A DNA stretch of 34,655 nucleotides, from contig OMWC01000037.1 in the NCBI GenBank assembly GCA_900314655.1, positions 1 to 34,655 of the forward strand, in the 5' to 3' direction. Made by a program: the position numbers and the translations under genes. Source of the stretch: an uncultured Prevotellaceae bacterium (GTDB lineage: Bacteria; Bacteroidota; Bacteroidia; Bacteroidales; Bacteroidaceae). This document shows, piece after piece, positions 30,437-34,655 of this stretch (positions within the stretch are counted from its first letter, which is position 1; each line of letters begins with the position of its first letter). The notes beneath the pieces were generated by a model, which made no database searches, was not told where the DNA came from, and was given only the letters and a program-made list of their open reading frames with translations.

Positions 30437-30503
30437 TTTTAACGATAACGTTAACGTTAACCCTAACTTGAAACCTGAAACCTGAAACTTGAAACCATAT
30501 CAT
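30437..30503 (+). repeat. TTAACG tail and CTTGAAACC tandem before the ABC ATPase gene
   Basis: AACGATAACGTTAACGTTAACC is followed by four AACTTGAAAC/CCTGAAAC units (30467-30495) running to within eight bases of the ATG. The spacer has no promoter consensus. Confidence 0.65.
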
Positions 30504-31211
30504 ATGGAACTCAAAATAGAACAACTGCAGAAGAAATACGGTGAAAACACCGTGCTGGACATTCCCGAGCTGACTATCCACTCCGGAGAACTGGTGGGAC
30601 TGGTAGGTAACAACGGAGCAGGAAAAACCACCTTGCTCCGCCTGATGCTCGATGTCATTGAGGCTACGCAAGGCCGTGTGCTCTCGGGTGATCAGAACGT
30701 GGCCGCCAGTGAGGTCTGGAAAACCTATACCGGCTCATTTATCGACAAGCATTTCCTGATCGATTTCTACACGCCCGAGGAGTATTTCACCTTCATAGCC
30801 AAGATCTACGACATTGCCAAAGAGACGTTGCAACAGCGTCTGGAAGAATATGCCCCATTGATGAACGGCGAGATTCTCGGTACGCGTAAGTATCTGAAGG
30901 ATTTCTCGGAAGGCAACCGCCAGAAGATAGGTATCATCGGTGCCATGATGATCAATCCCAAGGTGTTGTTGCTCGATGAGCCCTTTAACTATCTGGACCC
31001 TTCCTCGCAGATTATTATTTCCAAACTCATCCAAAAGATCAATCAGGAGATAGGTACCACCGTTCTCATTTCCAGTCATAACCTGAACTTCATAGCCGAT
31101 ATCTCCACCCGTATTCTCTTGTTGGAGAAGGGACAGTTGGTAAAAGACCTGCCCAACCACGACGGTTCTGCCACTTCCGAACTGAATGCTTACTTCACGC
31201 GGGAAGAGTAA
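30504..31211 (+). CDS. ABC transporter ATP-binding protein
   Basis: A 235-aa ATPase. Walker A is GNNGAGKTT (35-43), the signature FSEGNRQK (134-141), Walker B VLLLDEPF (154-161), the D-loop LDPSS, and the switch histidine in ISSHNLNF. The ATG at 30504 (MELKIEQLQKKYG) is used instead of an upstream TTG lying in repeat DNA. With the DUF5687 protein encoded before it, it probably forms an exporter; the substrate is unknown. Confidence 0.92.
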   Translation: MELKIEQLQKKYGENTVLDIPELTIHSGELVGLVGNNGAGKTTLLRLMLDVIEATQGRVLSGDQNVAASEVWKTYTGSFIDKHFLIDFYTPEEYFTFIAKIYDIAKETLQQRLEEYAPLMNGEILGTRKYLKDFSEGNRQKIGIIGAMMINPKVLLLDEPFNYLDPSSQIIISKLIQKINQEIGTTVLISSHNLNFIADISTRILLLEKGQLVKDLPNHDGSATSELNAYFTREE

Positions 31212-31258
31212 GCGATAACGGATATAAAAATCATACTTTTTTCTAAATAATCAGCGTG

Positions 31259-31300
31259 TTTGCGACAGTTTTTCAGGGTGCTTTGCCCATCTGTCGCAAA
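31259..31300. terminator. Inverted repeat after the ABC gene, possible terminator
   Basis: TTTGCGACAG (31259-31268) and CTGTCGCAAA (31291-31300) pair perfectly over 10 bp around a 22-base loop that contains GGG..CCC. A related GTTGTCGTAACAAA follows. There is no T run, so it could instead be a binding site or repeat. Confidence 0.4.
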
Positions 31301-31370
31301 TACGGGTTGTTGTCGTAACAAACTCAGCAGAAAGCAAGTCGTTTTTGATACAGGTAGTAGAAATTCACTC

Positions 31371-31378
31371 TATCTTTG
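31371..31378 (+). promoter_or_regulatory. Promoter -7 element of the PepSY-like gene
   Basis: TATCTTTG preceded by AATTCACTC, 68 bases before the ATG. The nearest TTTG (31344-31347) lies 23 bases upstream, somewhat far. Confidence 0.5.
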
Positions 31379-31446
31379 CATCAGAAACAACAAAAAGTTT
31401 ATTCGAAAAATAAACACAATACAATAACAATTAAAAAACAAAGATT

Positions 31447-31881
31447 ATGAAAAAGTTAGTAATGGTTTTGATGAGTGTATTCTGCTTCCAGTCAGTAACG
31501 TTTGCCGATAACGACAGACTCATTCAGTTCGCACAGCTGCCCGCAGAGGCCCAGCAGATCGTCAATACCCATTTCAACAACAAGAAAGTTGCCTACATCA
31601 TGTTGGATCCGGGATATCTGAAGTCATACGAAGTCGTATTCGATGATGCCACAAAGGTAGAGTTCAACAAGAAAGGTCAATGGAAAGAGGTGGACATGAA
31701 CACCCAGGCCGTTCCTTCTGAGTTTATTCCCGAGGCAATCCAGGCCTACGTGAATACGGCCTTCCCCGATGCTTTCATCTGCCACATCGACGTGGAAAAG
31801 GGCAAGAAAGAGGTGAAACTCTCCAACGGTCTTGAACTGAAGTTCAACAAGTGCAACCTACTGATGGAAGTAGATGATTAA
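31447..31881 (+). CDS. Secreted PepSY-like domain protein
   Basis: A 144-aa protein with a signal peptide (MKKLVMVLMSVFCFQSVTFA, probable cut after TFA). The mature part shows the PepSY-like (DUF2874) pattern: LPAEAQQIVNTHFNNKKVAYIMLD, then YEVVFDDATKVEFNKKGQWKEVD, and a second half with VPSEFIPEAIQAYVNTAFPD and KEVKLSNGLELKFNKCNLLMEVD. These small periplasmic proteins are frequent in Bacteroidota; the function is unknown. It is a single-gene unit with its own promoter and a strong terminator. Confidence 0.85.
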   Translation: MKKLVMVLMSVFCFQSVTFADNDRLIQFAQLPAEAQQIVNTHFNNKKVAYIMLDPGYLKSYEVVFDDATKVEFNKKGQWKEVDMNTQAVPSEFIPEAIQAYVNTAFPDAFICHIDVEKGKKEVKLSNGLELKFNKCNLLMEVDD

Positions 31882-31908
31882 CTGATACTACAGAAAAACA
31901 TAAAGGAG

Positions 31909-31943
31909 CCGCAGCGGATTAATTTCCCCTGCGGTTTTTTTTT
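31909..31943 (+). terminator. Rho-independent terminator of the PepSY-like gene
   Basis: CCGCAG (31909-31914) and CTGCGG (31929-31934) form the stem, followed by nine T (31935-31943), 28 bases after the stop codon. Confidence 0.8.
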
Positions 31944-32002
31944 GTTTTGCGCAAGAAAAAAATTGCCACTTCATTCTCCCTTCGCTCGCGATTTCTTCGA
32001 AA

Positions 32003-32048
32003 TTCTTCACTCTTCACTCTTCACTCTTCACTTTTTTTCGTACCTTTG
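32003..32048 (+). promoter_or_regulatory. Promoter of sufE with TTCACTC tandem
   Basis: Four TTCACTC units (32003-32034) are followed after nine bases by the -7 element TACCTTTG (32041-32048), as in the glf promoter. The leader to the ATG is 20 bases. Confidence 0.65.
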
Positions 32049-32068
32049 CAGGCACAAAAGGTAAAGAT

Positions 32069-32524
32069 ATGACAATCAATGAACTGCAAGACGAAGTGAT
32101 AGAGGAATTCTCTGGCTTCGATGACTGGATGGACAAATATCAGTTGCTGATTGACTTGGGCAACGAACTGGAACCGCTCGAAGAGCAATACAAGACGGAA
32201 AGCAACCTCATCGAGGGATGCCAGAGCCGCGTGTGGGTGCAGGCCGACTACAAGGACGGGCTTCTGGTGTTTAAGGCTGAGAGTGATGCGCTCATCGTGA
32301 AAGGCATCATCGCCCTGCTTATCCGTGTGCTCAGCGGACATACGCCGCAGGAGATTCTCGATTCAGAACTCTATTTCATCGATGCCATCGGACTGAAAGA
32401 TCATCTATCGCCCACCCGAAGCAACGGACTGTTGGCCATGGTGAAGCAAATCCGTATGTATGCGCTGGCGTTTAAAGTGAAACCCACCCTCAATCCCTCC
32501 CGAGGGGAGGGAAGTCTGATATGA
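32069..32524 (+). CDS. sufE: SufE-family sulfur acceptor protein
   Basis: A 151-aa SufE. The sulfur-accepting Cys51 lies in NLIEGCQSRVWV, and FSGFDDWMDKYQLLIDLG, HTPQEILDSEL and TRSNGLLAMVKQIRMYA are typical. SufE takes persulfide sulfur from the cysteine desulfurase SufS and passes it to the Fe-S assembly scaffold in the cytoplasm. No suf genes are adjacent. The final residues KPTLNPSRGEGSLI come from a palindrome, and the stop overlaps the next start as ATGA. Confidence 0.92.
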   Translation: MTINELQDEVIEEFSGFDDWMDKYQLLIDLGNELEPLEEQYKTESNLIEGCQSRVWVQADYKDGLLVFKAESDALIVKGIIALLIRVLSGHTPQEILDSELYFIDAIGLKDHLSPTRSNGLLAMVKQIRMYALAFKVKPTLNPSRGEGSLI

Positions 32525-32580
32525 TAAATCCCTCAGATAATAATGAGAATCCCTCCCCTCGGGAGGGACATAGGGTGGGT
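32482..32580 (+). repeat. Inverted pair of palindromes forming the sufE-trmH junction
   Basis: CCCACCCTCAATCCCTCCC-GAGG-GGAGGG and, inverted, CCCTCCCCTCGGGAGGGACATAGGGTGGGT lie about 30 bases apart. The first encodes the SufE tail, the second the N-terminus of the methyltransferase, and the ATGA overlap lies between them. Confidence 0.8.
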
Positions 32581-33120
32581 CGTAAACTACGCACCATTGA
32601 AATGAACCGCATCTCGGTAGAGGAATTCCGGGAGGCGGAGAAGATGCCATTAATCGTGGTGCTCGACGATGTGCGCTCGATGTATAATATCGGATCCGTG
32701 TTCCGCACGTGTGATGCCTTCCGCGTGGAAGCCATCTATCTTTGCGGCATTACGGCCTGTCCACCGCATCAGGAGATTCACAAGACAGCCTTGGGTGCTG
32801 AGGATAGTGTCCGATGGCGCTATTTCAAGACTGCCCAGGAAGCCGTGGAACAATTGCACGAAGACGGTTATTTCGTGTGGAGCGTGGAGCAATGTGAAGG
32901 GAGTGTGAAAGCTCCGACCCCCCTACAACTCCCCCGAGGGGGAGGCTCGGCTGGGGTTGCCGTTATCCTCGGCAACGAAGTGAAGGGTGTGCATCAGGAA
33001 GTAATTGACATGAGTGATGCATGTCTGGAGATACCGCAGTTCGGCACGAAGCACTCCATGAACGTCAGCGTCACTGCCGGTATCGTTATCTGGGAGTTCG
33101 CCCGCCAGTATCTGTTTTGA
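32521..33120 (+). CDS. TrmH (SpoU)-family RNA methyltransferase
   Basis: A 199-aa SPOUT methyltransferase. Motif 1 is VVLDDVRSMYNIGSVFRTCDAF (47-68), motif 2 GVAVILGNEVKGV (145-157), motif 3 IPQFGTKHSMNVSVTAGIVIWEF (171-193), forming the knotted SAM site that methylates ribose 2'-OH of tRNA or rRNA. Codons 1-20 (MINPSDNNENPSPREGHRVG) come from repeat DNA; the usual start would be near RKLRTIEMNRIS. Residues about 128-144 (APTPLQLPRGGGSAG) are another palindrome insertion, just before motif 2. Translation is coupled to sufE by an ATGA overlap. Confidence 0.9.
   Translation: MINPSDNNENPSPREGHRVGRKLRTIEMNRISVEEFREAEKMPLIVVLDDVRSMYNIGSVFRTCDAFRVEAIYLCGITACPPHQEIHKTALGAEDSVRWRYFKTAQEAVEQLHEDGYFVWSVEQCEGSVKAPTPLQLPRGGGSAGVAVILGNEVKGVHQEVIDMSDACLEIPQFGTKHSMNVSVTAGIVIWEFARQYLF
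32902..32952 (+). repeat. In-frame palindrome inside the TrmH-family gene
   Basis: CCGACCCCCCTACAACTCCCCC-GA-GGGGGAG is read in frame and adds about 15 residues before the conserved GVAVILGNEV strand. Confidence 0.75.
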
Positions 33121-33480
33121 AAGAAAAGACCCACCCCCTTACCCCTCCCTATATGGAGGGGAGTAGATAGTGATGAGACCCTTCGTTCAGGCGAATTTGT
33201 AATTCGCCTGTTATGAGTTGGGGGGATTTGCAATCCCCCTTCCGCGTTATTGTAAATTGATTTAATTAATCGAATTACAAATTCTTATATTCATGGCAGG
33301 CGAATTGCAAATTCGCCTGAACTGGTTGCTTTACCCTTCGGCCAACGACCGTTGGTTCGCTTGAACTGGAGATGGGGAAAGGACAAAAATCTCCAAAAAT
33401 CTAACAAAAATGGAGCCGCATAGTAACTCCCCTCCCCTTGAGGGGCGGGGAGTACATTACCCCCTCCGTTTAGGATAAGA
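33121..33480. repeat. Repeat-rich gap: paired AGGCGAATT hairpins and palindromes
   Basis: The gap holds a GGGAGGG-type palindrome (33127-33164), hairpin CAGGCGAATT-TGT-AATTCGCCTG (33188-33210), hairpin GGGGGATT-TGC-AATCCCCC (33221-33239), an A/T-rich inverted repeat TGTAA..TTACA (33251-33279), hairpin CAGGCGAATT-GCA-AATTCGCCTG (33297-33319), the inverted copy of the 13577-13609 repeat (33326-33358), and a CCCCTCCCC-TTGA-GGGGCGGGG palindrome (33429-33450). No gene is visible. Confidence 0.7.
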
Positions 33481-33545
33481 TTTTTGTTCAAAAGATAGAG
33501 TGGGCCGAGTAATCCCATGACACTCCTTAAAGCCTAAAAAGTATT

Positions 33546-33594
33546 AATTCTCGCACAGAAAAGGAAGTTTTTCTTTCTTTTCTGTGCGAGAATT
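33546..33594. repeat. Long perfect hairpin with possible gene remnant behind it
   Basis: AATTCTCGCACAGAAAAG (33546-33563) and its exact complement (33577-33594) form an 18-bp stem, extendable to 22 with one G-T pair, closing on a TTTTT loop. Eleven bases later an ATG (33605) starts MAEMSKINPYEELKRLGNIP, then the frame runs into GGGACTGTCCCC-like sequence and loses sense. It may be a mobile-element end or the terminator of the minus-strand gene at 33723. Confidence 0.55.
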
Positions 33595-33722
33595 CAATAT
33601 ATTTATGGCCGAAATGAGTAAGATTAATCCATACGAAGAGCTGAAGCGATTAGGCAATATCCCTATGGTAACAAAGGGACTGTCCCCGTGTTTTTTGGGA
33701 ACCTCTAATGATGGGGGTTCTT

Positions 33723-34268
33723 CTATTTCAGTATGTCTTTGTAGGTGTCGTCGGCAAGTTCTTCCATCAGGCTTCTGTAGCGTTGGGTTTCGGTCATTTT
33801 GCTTTTACCCGTTTGTTCATCCACCTTGATGACGAGCACGCGCGTTTTGCCTTGGTAGAGTTCCATTGTGCCCGACATTTTCATTCCGCCGGCTCCGAAA
33901 CCAATGGTCAGGGCCAAGGCGGTGCTGCCGAAATGCAGTTCCGTGGGTTTAATGACCAGCCGGTAAGCACCTCCTGTCTCGCTTGCCTTCATTCCTTTCT
34001 TGTTTTTCTTGTTCCATTTCTTCATGAAAGCTTCGATGCCTTCCTTCTGGTCTTTGGGCCAGTCGCGCTGCCAGTTGGCATCGCGCCCTGAAACATACTT
34101 TTTGTAGGGGGTTCCCTCCACAACAGTCTTCGAGAAATCGTACTCTATGCTGAAAGCTGCACTTGCATCTCTCAGCACGTTCACATCGCCAGAAACAACC
34201 TCGCTGTCGGCGAAGGCATTTGCCGTGGCCATTATCATGACCATCAAGCTGAAAATCAAGTTTTTCAT
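33723..34268 (-). CDS. Secreted protein of unknown function
   Basis: A 181-aa protein with a signal peptide (MKNLIFSLMVMIMATANAFA, probable cut after AFA). The mature part begins DSEVVSGDVNVLRDASAAF; a Lys-rich helix (GIEAFMKKWNKKNKKGMK) is followed by a beta-rich half (YRLVIKPTELHFGSTALALT, GMKMSGTMELYQGKTRVLVI). Similar proteins are annotated as hypothetical in Prevotella-like genomes; I recognise no named domain. The ATG at 34268 is chosen because the signal peptide starts there. It is a single gene with its own promoter. Confidence 0.75.
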   Translation of the reverse strand: MKNLIFSLMVMIMATANAFADSEVVSGDVNVLRDASAAFSIEYDFSKTVVEGTPYKKYVSGRDANWQRDWPKDQKEGIEAFMKKWNKKNKKGMKASETGGAYRLVIKPTELHFGSTALALTIGFGAGGMKMSGTMELYQGKTRVLVIKVDEQTGKSKMTETQRYRSLMEELADDTYKDILK

Positions 34269-34304
34269 AAACAGATACAGATAATAATAAATGCAATTCT
34301 GGAG

Positions 34305-34336
34305 CAAAGGTAAACATAAATCTTGTTTCGAGCAAA
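34305..34336 (-). promoter_or_regulatory. Promoter of the secreted-protein gene at 33723
   Basis: TTTG (34336-34333), 20 bases, TACCTTTG (34312-34305) on the minus strand: full consensus, 36 bases before the ATG. Confidence 0.75.
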
Positions 34337-34453
34337 TTTTCTGCAATAAATCATTCTCAAAGAATCCCTGTGATTCCAGGCCCCCTTGTGAGCATGTGAT
34401 TCTCGTTAAGAGTAGAAAAGAAAGATGTGTCTATGAAAGAAAAGTTTTCACCG

Positions 34454-34556
34454 TTTTTGCTATCACTGCTATCACTGAAATCAGTAACCAGTTGAATGTC
34501 TGTGAGTTTCAACGCTAAATTTAGTGATAGCAAGGTGATAGCAGTGATAGCAAAAA
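34454..34556. repeat. Large GTGATAGCA palindrome with five repeated units
   Basis: The 22 bases at 34454-34475 are exactly complementary to 34535-34556. The arms are built of the 9-mer TGCTATCAC/GTGATAGCA: two inverted units on the left, three direct on the right (one just outside the paired part). The 59-base loop has no evident gene. The rest of 34337-34655 shows nothing else recognisable. Confidence 0.75.
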
Positions 34557-34655
34557 GGCCTTGACTCGTCCTGAATAAGGTTGATGGTTAAACTAATATA
34601 ATCCCGGTATAGGTTGTCAAGTTATTTCTCATACCTTCTTAATCCTGTAATCGGT

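Overview
The window looks like a chromosomal segment of a Bacteroidales bacterium, most likely from the Prevotellaceae. This rests on repeated TTTG-N19/20-TAnnTTTG promoters, the near absence of Shine-Dalgarno sites, Bacteroidota families (HU-HIG proteins, smalltalk peptide, VirE/BT4734-type protein, GH3, DUF4254, DUF5687), and palindromes that read through genes as in-frame TPSLxREGxGG-like peptides. No rRNA, tRNA, CRISPR array or intact insertion sequence was seen.

Left part (1-8.7 kb) is accessory-like. It holds a Panacea/SocA-like gene cut by the window edge and an ORF6N gene, both preceded by the same 106-nt promoter-leader. Next come an HU-like gene and a VirE-type ATPase (minus strand), a WYL regulator flanked by two outward-facing, mirror-image operator-promoter units, then an M15 peptidase, a second HU-like protein and a 30-aa smalltalk peptide (plus strand). 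Six copies of a 127-129-nt multi-hairpin repeat, all in the same orientation, sit between 0.85 and 11.35 kb.

Middle part (8.8-20.9 kb) is about nucleotide sugars and the envelope. UDP-galactopyranose mutase lies on the plus strand. On the minus strand, read in the direction of transcription, come GH3, an Ig-like lipoprotein, a DUF3108 protein, UDP-glucose dehydrogenase, a galacturonokinase-like GHMP kinase, a sugar nucleotidyltransferase, a UDP-glucuronate 4-epimerase-like enzyme and a YdcF-type membrane protein. This set could make UDP-GlcA/UDP-GalA both de novo and by salvage.

Right part (21-34.6 kb) is mostly housekeeping: acpP-fabF-rnc, DUF4254 plus a GT9 transferase, rubredoxin, an HAD phosphatase, a C1 peptidase lipoprotein diverging from a U32 protein, a DUF5687/ABC pair, a PepSY-like secreted protein, sufE-trmH and a secreted protein of unknown function. 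The right end has repeat hairpins and a large GTGATAGCA palindrome.

The most unusual property is the repeat ecology. A GGGAGGG palindrome ending in GAGACCC brackets genes with its GAGACCC end towards them, supplies start and stop codons, and sits in frame inside several enzymes, much as palindromic elements do in Rickettsia. It coexists with the large multi-hairpin element, CTTGAAAC tandems and TTAACG/TTAACC tails.
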